From a virus: a stretch of DNA of 37,123 nt. Made by a program: the position numbers and the translations under genes. Each line of letters begins with the position of its first letter. Position 1 is the first letter of the stretch. Under the pieces are notes generated by a model, which did not search any database, had not been told where the DNA came from, and was given only the letters and a program-made list of their open reading frames with translations. Of this stretch, positions 27,211-34,580 are shown piece after piece. The stretch covers positions 1 to 37,123 of IMG/VR virus record IMGVR_UViG_3300011249_000001; one strand, written 5' to 3'.

Positions 27211-27543
27211 ATGTCATATACACAAAGAATTTCTTGGGAGAATCTTAGAAGTATTAATTCAGCTACTTTTACAGGTTTATATCAAAATCTAGGAATACCA
27301 CTACTTAATCCTGGATATATTGTAAAATTAGTAAATACTTCAAATGTTCTCGTTACTATATCTATAGATGGAATAAATGATATGGATGTTGCTCCTGCCA
27401 ATTCATACTGGCTATATGATGAAACTAAAGCCGGCTTTAATTCTTCTTCCCAATCATTACCACAAGGAACACAGGTGATGGTTAAAGGAGTTGCAGGTGT
27501 TGGTTTAGTCTATTTAGTTTCTCAATTTATCATACAAACATAG
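27211..27543 (+). CDS. Small tail-associated protein (110 residues)
   Basis: A compact beta-rich protein (ISWENLRSINSATFTGLYQNLG; GYIVKLVNTSNVLVTISIDG; GTQVMVKGV). The middle resembles small beta-sandwich proteins that accompany tail fibres. No family name is assigned. AGGAATT precedes the ATG, and the gene is 18 bases after the fibre gene and 7 bases before the next, so they form one cluster. Confidence 0.65.
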   Translation: MSYTQRISWENLRSINSATFTGLYQNLGIPLLNPGYIVKLVNTSNVLVTISIDGINDMDVAPANSYWLYDETKAGFNSSSQSLPQGTQVMVKGVAGVGLVYLVSQFIIQT

Positions 27544-27550
27544 GTGAATT

Positions 27551-28051
27551 TTGAGTCAAGCAGGTCAAATCAATTCGGCAGTTGGTCCAGTTCCTCCAAC
27601 AGTTGCAACTAGTTATGTTACCGATGCGGGGACTGCTGTTCCTGCATTGAACATATTAAATGTATTTGGTGGTGTAGGAACTGCAACATCAGCTTCAGGC
27701 AATACCCTTGTTGTAACAATAAAAAATGAAGGTTTTGCTTGGTCTGAGCAGAACGTAAGTTTTAATGCTGCGATTCAAAATGGTTACTTTTGTAATGCTG
27801 CATTAACCGTAACATTGCCTGCAACAGCTGGTTTGGTTATTGGAAATACTTTAATTATTTATGTCGATACAGCTTCTACTGTGATTGTTCAAGCTAATGC
27901 TGGTCAAATGATTCAAATAGGTGCAAATATATCTGCTATTGCAGGTACAGCATCTAGTAGTACTAGAGGAGCAATTCTCGAATTAATCTTCAAGCCATCA
28001 GATTTAACTTGGCATACTCAATCATCACTTGGTGTCTTTAACGTAGTTTAA
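27551..28051 (+). CDS. Tail fibre-like beta protein (166 residues)
   Basis: Starts at TTG with TAGGTG upstream; no ATG fits. The N-terminal half ([36 protein letters not shown]) is a motif frequent in phage fibre and spike proteins. The C-terminal half ([38 protein letters not shown]) is a small beta domain. The following gene has a similar N-terminal element (FQAGTGITISNADG), so both may be shaft or adhesion modules. Confidence 0.65.
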   Translation: MSQAGQINSAVGPVPPTVATSYVTDAGTAVPALNILNVFGGVGTATSASGNTLVVTIKNEGFAWSEQNVSFNAAIQNGYFCNAALTVTLPATAGLVIGNTLIIYVDTASTVIVQANAGQMIQIGANISAIAGTASSSTRGAILELIFKPSDLTWHTQSSLGVFNVV

Positions 28052-28064
28052 AAAGGTATATATA

Positions 28065-29699
28065 ATGGTTGCAAGTAATGACCTTAACATTAGCCAAAGT
28101 GGTTATGTTGTTTTTGACGGAACGTCGACTTTTACAGGTCGTGCATTTCAAGCAGGAACTGGAATAACTATTTCTAATGCTGACGGAACAGTTGGAAATA
28201 CGACAATCTCTTTAACAGGGGGTGCCGTAGCTGTTCAGCATTTAACAGGTGATACAGGTGGTCAACTTAATCCAGATGGTTCTAATAACTTTAATCTATT
28301 AGGTCAAAAAGCTGGCACAATACCTGTTTTTGATACAGTAGGATCAGCAAGTACTATAAGTTTAGAAGATAGAGCTTGGTTAACTCAATTTGTAGTTGAT
28401 CCTTCAGCAGTAGTCGGTCTAAGAGCAACTTTTACAACAATTCAAGCAGCTATAACAGCTTCCGTTAATGGTCAAACAATTTTTATTCGTCCAGGGACTT
28501 ATACTGAAAATCTAACATTAAAAGCCGGTGTGAATTTAACAGCTTTTTTAGGTGACAGCTTAGTACCCAATGTTACGATAATTGGAAAAGCGACTTTTAA
28601 CACAGCTGGCATTTGTTCTATTAGTAATATACAATTACAGACGAATGCAGATTTCTTTTTAGCAGTAACTGGAACACTCGCTTCCATAGTGCAAGTAAAT
28701 AATTGTAATTTAATTTGCTCAAATAACACAGGTATTTCTCATACAGTATCAAATACACTTTCTATTATTGGCATAAATAATTGCTTTGGTAACATAGCAA
28801 CTACAGGTATTGCACTGTTCTCTTCATCTAGCACAGGTACAATAAATATTGATTATTCGATCATTTCAAATACAGTCTTAAGTACGACAGCATGCACAAT
28901 GAGTGCCGGAACAATAAATCTTTTTTATACAATTTTGAATATCCCTATCACGACAAGTTCTACTGGAGCATTGGGAATATTAAACTCAACCGTTGATACT
29001 TCTTTAATGAATACAACTTCGTTAACATTAAATGGATCAGGAAGCAATTTTATCGTTTCATCATATATTAATTCCAATACTGCTTCGGCAATTTCTATTA
29101 ATGGAATAAGTAATAACATATCTAATTCTGTCGTTAACAGTACAAATACCAATGCCATTACAGGAACAGGCACATTAACCTATTCAGGAATATCTTTTAA
29201 CAATACCTCTTCAAAAATAAATACTACAACATTGGTTGCTAGAAATACTGATACGGGAGGGATTTCTTTTGATGGTGGGACAAATACCTTAAATGTATTT
29301 ACTCAAGGAACTTTCACTCCTACTATTGTTGGATCAACTGCAGCCGGAGCAATAACTTATACAATTCAAATAGGTAGATATCAACGTGTGGGTCGAATAG
29401 TCAGTCTATATATTCATGTTGCTTATTCAGGTAATACAGGCGGAACTGGAAATATTCAAATACAGGGACTTCCTTTCATTAGTGCTAATATTGCTAACTT
29501 AAATTCTGATACTCCAATTAGCGCTGGTTCAACTCAATTATCTATTTTTACCAATACTTTTCCTTTGGTCACTGTTGTTAATAATACTTCACAATATATT
29601 GTACAGTCTTTTTCTCCAACAACAGGTGCTAGAACCATTGAAAGTTTAACTGGTCGAACAACCGGTGATTACATAATTAATAGTCAATACGAGGTCTAA
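28065..29699 (+). CDS. Tail spike-like protein with beta-helix domain
   Basis: A 544-residue protein. The segment YTENLTLKAGVNLTAFLGDS begins a right-handed beta-helix typical of pectin-lyase-like spikes, preceded by RATFTTIQAAITASVNGQTIFIRPGT, the usual entry motif. Asn/Ser/Thr-rich rungs follow to about residue 390. The C-terminal domain GTFTPTIVGSTAAGAITYTI ... GRYQRVGRIVSLYIHVAY is a recurrent fibre tip. It likely binds or cleaves a host surface glycan; catalytic residues cannot be assigned. It closes the rightward fibre cluster. Confidence 0.75.
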   Translation: MVASNDLNISQSGYVVFDGTSTFTGRAFQAGTGITISNADGTVGNTTISLTGGAVAVQHLTGDTGGQLNPDGSNNFNLLGQKAGTIPVFDTVGSASTISLEDRAWLTQFVVDPSAVVGLRATFTTIQAAITASVNGQTIFIRPGTYTENLTLKAGVNLTAFLGDSLVPNVTIIGKATFNTAGICSISNIQLQTNADFFLAVTGTLASIVQVNNCNLICSNNTGISHTVSNTLSIIGINNCFGNIATTGIALFSSSSTGTINIDYSIISNTVLSTTACTMSAGTINLFYTILNIPITTSSTGALGILNSTVDTSLMNTTSLTLNGSGSNFIVSSYINSNTASAISINGISNNISNSVVNSTNTNAITGTGTLTYSGISFNNTSSKINTTTLVARNTDTGGISFDGGTNTLNVFTQGTFTPTIVGSTAAGAITYTIQIGRYQRVGRIVSLYIHVAYSGNTGGTGNIQIQGLPFISANIANLNSDTPISAGSTQLSIFTNTFPLVTVVNNTSQYIVQSFSPTTGARTIESLTGRTTGDYIINSQYEV

Positions 29700-29700
29700 A

Positions 29701-29967
29701 ATGGATTTATTTGAATCTAAAGATTTATTTAGAAATATGCATCCTGATAAAAATTTGACTTTTTCTTTCGATGATAAATGTATTCGAAAATGCGAAATAG
29801 TTTTTACAGATGGGAAGCCTAATGAAATAAATCATGTAGAAAATGATAAGGTAAAAATTTTTATTGAAGATCAAGAAGCCTTTTATGTTCCTATTGATTC
29901 TCATCGAGAATGTTGTGATATTGAATTTATTCTGAGTAAAATTCAAAATAATGCATCGATTTCATGA
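29701..29967 (+). CDS. Hypothetical acidic protein (88 residues)
   Basis: ATG follows the spike stop by one base, so it is likely co-translated. The protein is acidic and mixed in secondary structure (KNLTFSFDDKCIRKCEIVF; EINHVENDKVKIFIEDQEAFYV), with no known motif. Small proteins downstream of spikes are often chaperones or attachment factors, which is only a positional guess. It overlaps the leftward glycosyltransferase gene by 25 bases at their 3' ends. Confidence 0.6.
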   Translation: MDLFESKDLFRNMHPDKNLTFSFDDKCIRKCEIVFTDGKPNEINHVENDKVKIFIEDQEAFYVPIDSHRECCDIEFILSKIQNNASIS

Positions 29968-30764
29968 TTCATATCATGACCTGCTTTTATAATATCTTCT
30001 GGATTTACCCCCCATTTTTCATATCTGGGGGCTTTTATATTAAGTAAAAACCATTCATCCCGAGCCCAATAATGATTTATTCTTAATATATCAATATATA
30101 CGCCTGTATTTTGCATTCCTATAGCTTCATTATTTGTATTTACATGATAAAATCCTGGTAAATATAAACAATAATGGGGATTTACGCATTTTTCCACACA
30201 ATCAAGCCTAACAATTGATTTATAATATAAATTTCTAGAATGATCGAACGGTAATTTATATATTAATGATTTTAACAAAGATTGTCCCGGCTTTAAAAAA
30301 ATTGATGATGTTCCATAGCATTGCCAATTTACACAAACACCAGAAGCTTTAGGGAAATACTTTTCTAAAGTCAAATAAATAGACTTATCTTTCATTGAAA
30401 TCAAAAATTCATCGGTATCAATAATGGCAAGCCATTTTGTTTTTTCTTTTAAGAGTTCTATTGCATGATTATAAGCACCTGGTTGAACGGTAAAAGAAAA
30501 ATATTCAAATTCATTTTTTTGTGTTTCTGATGGCCAATCAATCAAATCAACAATATTTCTTTGAATGTAAGGTTTTAAAATTAATTCATAATCATCTGTG
30601 CTATTGTTATTATATAAAACAAAGTGTTCCACACCAACAGATAGGTGATGATCAATCCATTCTTTGAGATAGGGTGATTCATTTTGAAATATAGTGGTAA
30701 CACATACATTATAATTTGCTTCCAAAGACATAAATGTAAGCATAAATAAAATTATTTTTTTCAT
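29943..30764 (-). CDS. Family 92-like glycosyltransferase with signal peptide
   Basis: A 273-residue protein. A hydrophobic start (MKKIILFMLTFMSLEA) looks like a signal peptide or anchor. The domain TIFQNESPYLKEWIDHHLSVG, then EHFVLYNNNSTDDY, matches the family 92 (DUF23) glycosyltransferase entry. The metal-binding DTD motif is in WLAIIDTDEF at residues 111-120. Later CVNWQCYGTSS and the final INHYWARDEWFL also fit. It would transfer a sugar to surface glycans, acting in the envelope or periplasm. As a lone leftward gene it is probably lysogenic-conversion cargo altering the host surface. Confidence 0.8.
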   Translation of the reverse strand: MKKIILFMLTFMSLEANYNVCVTTIFQNESPYLKEWIDHHLSVGVEHFVLYNNNSTDDYELILKPYIQRNIVDLIDWPSETQKNEFEYFSFTVQPGAYNHAIELLKEKTKWLAIIDTDEFLISMKDKSIYLTLEKYFPKASGVCVNWQCYGTSSIFLKPGQSLLKSLIYKLPFDHSRNLYYKSIVRLDCVEKCVNPHYCLYLPGFYHVNTNNEAIGMQNTGVYIDILRINHYWARDEWFLLNIKAPRYEKWGVNPEDIIKAGHDMNHEIDALF

Positions 30765-30839
30765 TGAATTTACCTGTTAAATAAAAAAATATTTATATAA
30801 AGTTTAATTTGATAAATATTTTAAAATACAAGGGGTTTT

Positions 30840-30971
30840 ATGCCATTGCTTAAAGGTAAAAATAATATCGGAAAAAATATTAAGCAAGAAGAAGAATCGG
30901 GTAAATCTAAAAAACAAGCGATAGCAATTGCTCTGAATGTAGCAGGAAAATCAAAAAACAAAGGTAAATAA
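30840..30971 (+). CDS. Small DUF6496-like basic protein (43 residues)
   Basis: MPLLKGKNNIGKNIKQEEES then GKSKKQAIAIALNVAGKSKNKGK. The SKKQAIAIAL segment is the signature of small basic DUF6496-type proteins common in phages and uncultured bacteria. The function is unknown; high charge suggests nucleic-acid binding. AGGGG lies 6 bases before the ATG. It begins the small rightward cluster after the glycosyltransferase gene and sits one base before the next gene. Confidence 0.7.
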   Translation: MPLLKGKNNIGKNIKQEEESGKSKKQAIAIALNVAGKSKNKGK

Positions 30972-30972
30972 T

Positions 30973-31155
30973 ATGTTTAATGCTCTATTTGCATTGTGTT
31001 TGAAATATGCATCAATGCATTCCATGACACTATCAGTGGGATATATAACAAAATTAATCGAGTTATTTGAAGAAGAATTCTCTGCAGATAAAGACGCAAA
31101 AAATGCTGCGATCGATTCAGTCATTCAAATTTTACAAAATCATAAAGATAAATAA
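30973..31155 (+). CDS. Hypothetical 60-residue helical protein
   Basis: Two amphipathic helices (MFNALFALCLKYASMHSMTL, then YITKLIELFEEEFSADKDAK) and an Ala/Lys helix. The first is moderately hydrophobic, but not a clear membrane span. It starts one base after the DUF6496-like stop and ends one base before the next gene. No family is recognised. Its place between fibres and a small lipoprotein is where lysis genes might be, but the sequence does not support a lysis function. Confidence 0.55.
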   Translation: MFNALFALCLKYASMHSMTLSVGYITKLIELFEEEFSADKDAKNAAIDSVIQILQNHKDK

Positions 31156-31156
31156 T

Positions 31157-31342
31157 ATGTTAAATATTTTTGTAAAATCTGTCAAACCTGAACTCGGGTT
31201 TAGGACTATTACAGATATTACATATTCATTGAATTCACTTATTGAAAATCTTAATGAGAATAATTTTATAAAATTATCTTGTCGAGATGAAGTTCTAGAT
31301 TACATCATCAATCTATTAGAAAGAGAAAAAACGTATGAATAA
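31157..31342 (+). CDS. Hypothetical 61-residue protein
   Basis: I chose the ATG one base after the previous stop (TAATATG); longer versions would overlap the upstream gene deeply. The product MLNIFVKSVKPELGFRTITD, then ITYSLNSLIENLNENNFIKL, is helical and charged with no known motif. Its last eight bases overlap the lipoprotein gene. Translationally coupled within a four-gene cluster. Confidence 0.55.
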   Translation: MLNIFVKSVKPELGFRTITDITYSLNSLIENLNENNFIKLSCRDEVLDYIINLLEREKTYE

Positions 31343-31493
31343 AATTATATGTAGCCTATTGGCTATTATTTTAGGAAGCTGTTCCTATTCAATCAATATG
31401 GTTCATACTCAAGGTACCGCTTCCGATGTTGTAGATGAACAACAATCACCGTCAGCGGATATTAGTCCAGACATCAAGGTAAGTCCGATTTAA
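31335..31493 (+). CDS. Small outer-membrane-type lipoprotein (52 residues)
   Basis: MNKIICSLLAIILGSCSYSI has a short basic start, a hydrophobic core and a lipobox LGSC, so signal peptidase II would cut before Cys16. The mature part is about 37 polar residues (GTASDVVDEQQSPSADISPD). It could be an Rz1-like spanin partner by size and lipidation, but it is not proline-rich and lacks an overlapping Rz partner. I recall similar short lipoproteins next to tail genes in uncultured phages. It converges with the ERF gene, overlapping by 4 bases. Confidence 0.7.
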   Translation: MNKIICSLLAIILGSCSYSINMVHTQGTASDVVDEQQSPSADISPDIKVSPI

Positions 31494-32104
31494 TTTTCGA
31501 CTTCGTCCATTGAGCTTGGTTTTTTAGATTGCCATTTTTCATATGCATCATTAAAACGATCCATATTAACAAAAATTTGTGATATAATGTCCGAGATGGA
31601 TTTTCCGCTATTTTTAGAAATTACTTTTATATATTCGTATTTTTCTGGATTCTCTTGAATAAAATTTTCAAACTCGACGCTTAGTTTATTTATCTGTACG
31701 GTTGGCTTACCTACTGCATGATTTGCATCATCATCATCTCCCGATGATACGACACCGACAGCTGCACAAAGAGCATAGCGTTTACCATAAGAAATAGCAG
31801 ATCCAACACCATGGGCATCTAATTTAGACATAGGTACACATAAAGGTCCAAATTCAACCCACTGACCGGAAGTATGAATAATTCTAGTAGTGACAGAAAC
31901 TTTTTTATCTTCAGTGGTGACATCTTGCCATATAGTTAGACCATTAGATGCAATAGGTTCACGAATGGCATCCCATACGGATGACATATCGGAATATTTG
32001 CTTTTAAAATGTGGATTAATAGAATCCTTAATGGCAGGTTTCAATTGTAGTTGAGCAATTGACATAGCTTTAGCAATTTCATTTATATTTTCTGATGTTT
32101 TCAT
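31490..32104 (-). CDS. erf: ERF-family single-strand annealing recombinase
   Basis: A 204-residue protein. The N-terminal 130 residues carry the ERF signature: AIKDSINPHFKSKYSDMSSV, then EPIASNGLTIWQDV, HTSGQWVEF, and SAISYGKRYALCAAVGV, ending GDDDDAN. The family, named after P22 Erf, binds single strands and anneals homologous DNA, for example to circularise the genome after entry. The C-terminal domain is diverged. Last gene of a leftward operon with an exonuclease and two small proteins. GGAAAAA precedes the ATG. Confidence 0.92.
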   Translation of the reverse strand: MKTSENINEIAKAMSIAQLQLKPAIKDSINPHFKSKYSDMSSVWDAIREPIASNGLTIWQDVTTEDKKVSVTTRIIHTSGQWVEFGPLCVPMSKLDAHGVGSAISYGKRYALCAAVGVVSSGDDDDANHAVGKPTVQINKLSVEFENFIQENPEKYEYIKVISKNSGKSISDIISQIFVNMDRFNDAYEKWQSKKPSSMDEVEN

Positions 32105-32111
32105 TTTTTCC

Positions 32112-32282
32112 TTAATAATCTACCATTAAACAATAATTACAGCCTCCAGAACACCTAGGACATCCATCATTTTGATCAATATCTTGATCATCGCTTAGAT
32201 ATTCATCATCATCATCATCTTCGATTTCAATAACCCCAAGAATATCATCAATCTGATCAGCATATTGATGGAAATAATTCAA
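32112..32282 (-). CDS. 56-residue acidic protein with zinc-ribbon-like tail
   Basis: Begins at TTG overlapping the upstream stop (TTGA). The product has a helical start (NYFHQYADQIDDILGVI), a poly-Asp stretch (EIEDDDDDEYLSDDQDID) and CPRCSGGCNYC near the end. Four Cys in CxxC-GG-CxxC could bind one metal. No upstream ATG or GTG exists in frame, so the TTG and coupling are the only reading. It sits 7 bases before ERF. Unknown function. Confidence 0.5.
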   Translation of the reverse strand: MNYFHQYADQIDDILGVIEIEDDDDDEYLSDDQDIDQNDGCPRCSGGCNYCLMVDY

Positions 32283-32458
32283 GATATGTAATCTCTTATC
32301 TCTGTTAGATTTATTCTTATTTTTTGAGTATTTAAATTTATTTTATCTAATTCAATTAATACATTTAATGAAAATTCTTTATCTTTCTTAATAATTTCAT
32401 CTAATGAAAAGCATAATTTGTTTGCTGTATAAATTAATTCTTGTATATGTGTATTCAT
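32279..32458 (-). CDS. 59-residue hypothetical protein in the recombination operon
   Basis: ATG with AAAGGAAAA upstream on this strand. The product MNTHIQELIYTANKLCFSLD, then EIIKKDKEFSLNVLIELDKI, is a charged helical protein that would form a hairpin or short coiled-coil. No family is recognised. Its stop overlaps the TTG start of the next gene. It lies between exonuclease and ERF, so an early-expressed helper is likely. Confidence 0.55.
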   Translation of the reverse strand: MNTHIQELIYTANKLCFSLDEIIKKDKEFSLNVLIELDKINLNTQKIRINLTEIRDYIS

Positions 32459-32479
32459 GTGTTTTCCTTTGTGTTATTT

Positions 32480-32548
32480 ATCAAAACTTTAAGCTACAAC
32501 CTGCTCGGCTCACTAAGTCCAAGTCACCAGGGAGACTGTTGTTTTGAT
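32480..32548 (-). other. Inverted repeat enclosing a possible structured leader
   Basis: ATCAAAAC and GTTTTGAT are exact complements 53 bases apart. The enclosed DNA is noticeably richer in G and C than its surroundings and holds CCTG/CAGG arms. No gene fits. Read leftward it lies just upstream of the 59-residue gene and could be a structured RNA element. Confidence 0.3.
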
Positions 32549-32573
32549 ATTCACAATATAATCGAAATACAAT

Positions 32574-33194
32574 TTAAAGATCAAGAAGAAAGTCATTTTG
32601 AATGAAAATATTTTCATCCGGAATTGTTTTTTTGATGCTTTTTGTCGGCGTAATATAGCGATAAAGTTCCAAACAATTTAAATATAATCTTATATCATTT
32701 TCATAATTTAAATAATCTATCGTTTTAGCCTTATCACCTTTTTTTGGTAACCTTACGGCTATCCTTTTATTTATGTCGATTTGATCAACATGTTTTAAAA
32801 GCATTTGATAAGCTGCTGTCTGTAGTGCCCAATTCTTATGCGGTTGAGAAGTTGTTTTGATATCTATTAAACAAGGTTTTTCTTCATTTTTTAATATTGC
32901 TACCATGTCAATGCATCCAGTTAACAGAAGTTCGTCATGATTGAATCTTTTTTCCATAAATATTACTTCTTGTACATTTTCAAGATACCATCTTTCAAAA
33001 CAATTAAAATAATTTTTACAATCTTCATCAGGAATAAAAAAGATGTTTTTTACATATAGTTCACAAAATTTATGTGTTCTAGTTCCTCTATCTGCTGCGT
33101 TTTTTAATATATCAGGTGGAATGCTTTCATAATTAGAAAAGGCTTTCAATGGCTCTGTAACACGTGTATAACCGTCTGGTATAGAATTATTCAT
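32574..33194 (-). CDS. PD-(D/E)XK exonuclease (Cas4/RecB-like)
   Basis: A 206-residue nuclease. Motifs in order: a helix with RGTRTHKFCELYV (His/Glu), then LLTGCIDMVAIL (catalytic Asp), CLIDIKTTSQPH (D-x-K), and ALQTAAYQML (the Gln-Tyr motif of the RecB/Cas4 clade). It would resect double-stranded ends to give 3' single strands for ERF. First sizeable gene of the leftward recombination operon. AAAAGGA lies 3 bases before the ATG, and an 18-codon leader ORF ends over this start. Confidence 0.87.
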   Translation of the reverse strand: MNNSIPDGYTRVTEPLKAFSNYESIPPDILKNAADRGTRTHKFCELYVKNIFFIPDEDCKNYFNCFERWYLENVQEVIFMEKRFNHDELLLTGCIDMVAILKNEEKPCLIDIKTTSQPHKNWALQTAAYQMLLKHVDQIDINKRIAVRLPKKGDKAKTIDYLNYENDIRLYLNCLELYRYITPTKSIKKTIPDENIFIQNDFLLDL

Positions 33195-33243
33195 GATTCC
33201 TTTTGATGTAATTAATTTTTGTGATATTATGAATTTTTCTCAT
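33187..33243 (-). CDS. Possible 18-residue leader peptide coupled to the exonuclease gene
   Basis: AAAGGATACA precedes an ATG that codes MRKIHNITKINYIKRNHE. Its TAA overlaps the exonuclease start (ATGAATAA). Size and layout suit a translational-coupling leader. Evidence is only the ribosome site and overlap. Confidence 0.35.
   Translation of the reverse strand: MRKIHNITKINYIKRNHE
33203..33230 (+). promoter_or_regulatory. Sigma70-like rightward promoter ahead of a short terminated transcript
   Basis: TTGATG, 16 bases, TATTAT. Predicted start near 33237, only about 28 bases before a strong terminator. It faces the leader of the exonuclease mRNA. Confidence 0.4.
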
Positions 33244-33264
33244 TGTATCCTTTAAAACGTAAAG

Positions 33265-33289
33265 CCCACAAATCTTGTGGGTTTTTTTT
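33265..33289 (+). terminator. Strong rightward intrinsic terminator
   Basis: CCCACAA/TTGTGGG with a 3-base loop followed by eight Ts. No rightward gene precedes it closely; it would end the short transcript described above or any read-through. Confidence 0.85.
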
Positions 33290-33325
33290 ATTCTATCTTA
33301 AATCGAATTATATTTCAATATTATA

Positions 33326-33355
33326 TTGACAAATTAACATTCAAGAAGATATTAT
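33326..33355 (+). promoter_or_regulatory. Consensus sigma70 promoter for the regulator block
   Basis: A perfect TTGACA -35, 18-base spacer and TATTAT -10. Start near 33362, leaving almost no leader before the GTG of the HTH gene. One of the best promoters in the window. Confidence 0.75.
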
Positions 33356-33372
33356 TTTAATTGAGGTGCAAG

Positions 33373-33570
33373 GTGGATTTGGAAACATGGCTAAGACAAA
33401 AAAATATGACAACGATTTCCTTTGCTAAAAAGGTTGGTTGCTCACGTCCTGTTATAAATAAAGTTAAAAATGGAATTCCTATTTGCCCTAAATATGCTAA
33501 TAAAATAATCGAATTGACAGAAAGTGCTGTTAAACCTTCGACAGAAAACATCGGACGAAAACCGCTATGA
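33373..33570 (+). CDS. Cro/YdaS-like helix-turn-helix regulator
   Basis: A 65-residue protein: LETWLRQKNMTTISFAKKVG, then CSRPVINKVKNGIPICPKYA and NKIIELTES. This is a short lambda-repressor-like HTH (helix 2 ISFAKKVG, recognition helix SRPVINKVKNG). The start is GTG with GAGG 6 bases upstream. A TTG four codons earlier leaves no leader for the promoter. It follows a consensus promoter and overlaps the next gene (ATGA). It would be an early repressor or Cro-type switch for the divergent recombination operon and its own block. Confidence 0.75.
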   Translation: MDLETWLRQKNMTTISFAKKVGCSRPVINKVKNGIPICPKYANKIIELTESAVKPSTENIGRKPL

Positions 33571-34229
33571 AATTTGAATACACAATTAATTACGATAGAA
33601 TCTTACAGGTTAAAAGACGCAGATTCTCCAGAAATATTGCATCAAAGGCAATAAGAAACAGAGAACTCATTAAACCAAGTACTTGTGAATCATGCAAAAA
33701 TATATGTTTTGATATTGAGTCACACCATATTGATTATGGAAAACCTTTAGATGTTATGTGGCTATGTCGTAAATGTCATGGTAAGGCTCATCGCAAAAAT
33801 AGCAAGCTAAACCCTGATAATAATCCGCAAACACCCATACAATTTTTAGATAATATTCATAAAAATATTAATGTATCTTTCACCTTACCCATCAAAGATT
33901 TTGTAAATTTACTGCATATATCGCAGTTAAAAGGAAAATCTATGTCAAAACTACTGAAAGATATAGTGATGAAAGAATACCCATTAAAATCAAATCAATT
34001 AGAATTTAATTTTGAGGTAAAAAATGACGAGTCACAATTCAAGCCACTCCAAAGAATATCAAGCATGGCAAAGAATGAAGTCATGTGTGAAGAACCCCAA
34101 ATTCTTGAGTTACCCAAAATATGGGGCACTAGGAATAACCATTTGTCCGGAGTGGTTAGAAAGTTTTGGGGCATTCATCACAGACATGGGCACGATACCT
34201 CCTCACTGCGACGGATTGGAGCTCATTGA
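33567..34229 (+). CDS. HNH endonuclease with RHH-like segment and overprinted tail
   Basis: Coupled to the regulator gene by ATGA. Residues 36-80 hold an HNH/zinc fold: CESCKNICFDIESHHIDYGK, then VMWLCRKCHGKAHRK, with paired CxxC and the H-H-D active-site pattern. Residues about 103-140 (VSFTLPIKDFVNLLHI, then KGKSMSKLLKDIVMKEYP) look like a ribbon-helix-helix. The last about 68 residues overlap the next gene in another frame and have no family character, so the ancestral protein probably ended near LEFNFE. It may be a DNA-binding nuclease; activity unproven. Confidence 0.7.
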   Translation: MKFEYTINYDRILQVKRRRFSRNIASKAIRNRELIKPSTCESCKNICFDIESHHIDYGKPLDVMWLCRKCHGKAHRKNSKLNPDNNPQTPIQFLDNIHKNINVSFTLPIKDFVNLLHISQLKGKSMSKLLKDIVMKEYPLKSNQLEFNFEVKNDESQFKPLQRISSMAKNEVMCEEPQILELPKIWGTRNNHLSGVVRKFWGIHHRHGHDTSSLRRIGAH

Positions 34230-34494
34230 AGGTAATATTTTCAAAAAAGATAAATGCGCCTGGGTGAAAAAAAGAGTAGGCAGACAGATGGGATTAAAAA
34301 CACCAATTATTAATTCACAGTTTGGATCAAAGTCTATCTGCTTACTTCTGCCTATAGCACAATATAATATGATTCAGAAAAAAGCCCTTGAGGAGACAAA
34401 AAAAAGAAATAAGCCCATATCCATACCAATGATCGTAAGAGAAGCTTTGAAAGTCTCCTTTCCATTTATGGATCAAAAAGATTTATTTGAATGA
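34024..34494 (+). CDS. Degenerate HNH-family protein fused to an RHH domain
   Basis: A 156-residue protein. Its first 90 residues follow the phage HNH family represented at 10695-11357: EYQAWQRMKSCVKNPKFL, YGALGITICPEW, DMGTIPP and CAWVKKRVGRQ. The usual EIDRIDNN catalytic stretch has become ELIEGNIF, so nuclease activity is doubtful. The C-terminal part SICLLLPIAQYNMIQKKALE then ISIPMIVREALKV is a ribbon-helix-helix. This suggests a nuclease converted into a DNA-binding regulator. GAGG lies 6 bases before the ATG. It overlaps the preceding gene by 206 bases. Confidence 0.75.
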   Translation: MTSHNSSHSKEYQAWQRMKSCVKNPKFLSYPKYGALGITICPEWLESFGAFITDMGTIPPHCDGLELIEGNIFKKDKCAWVKKRVGRQMGLKTPIINSQFGSKSICLLLPIAQYNMIQKKALEETKKRNKPISIPMIVREALKVSFPFMDQKDLFE

Positions 34495-34536
34495 CAATGA
34501 GTCGAAACTGCCATATAAAATAAACATTGTACTTTA

Positions 34537-34552
34537 TATAATATACGTATAT
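34537..34552 (+). promoter_or_regulatory. TATAAT box and 12-bp palindrome upstream of the toxin-antitoxin pair
   Basis: TATAAT (34537-34542) overlaps the palindrome ATATACGTATAT (34541-34552). The placement is right for an operator bound by the antitoxin or toxin-antitoxin complex. No good -35 is seen. Confidence 0.55.
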
Positions 34553-34580
34553 GATACATAGTATGGACCAAGGAGAATAT

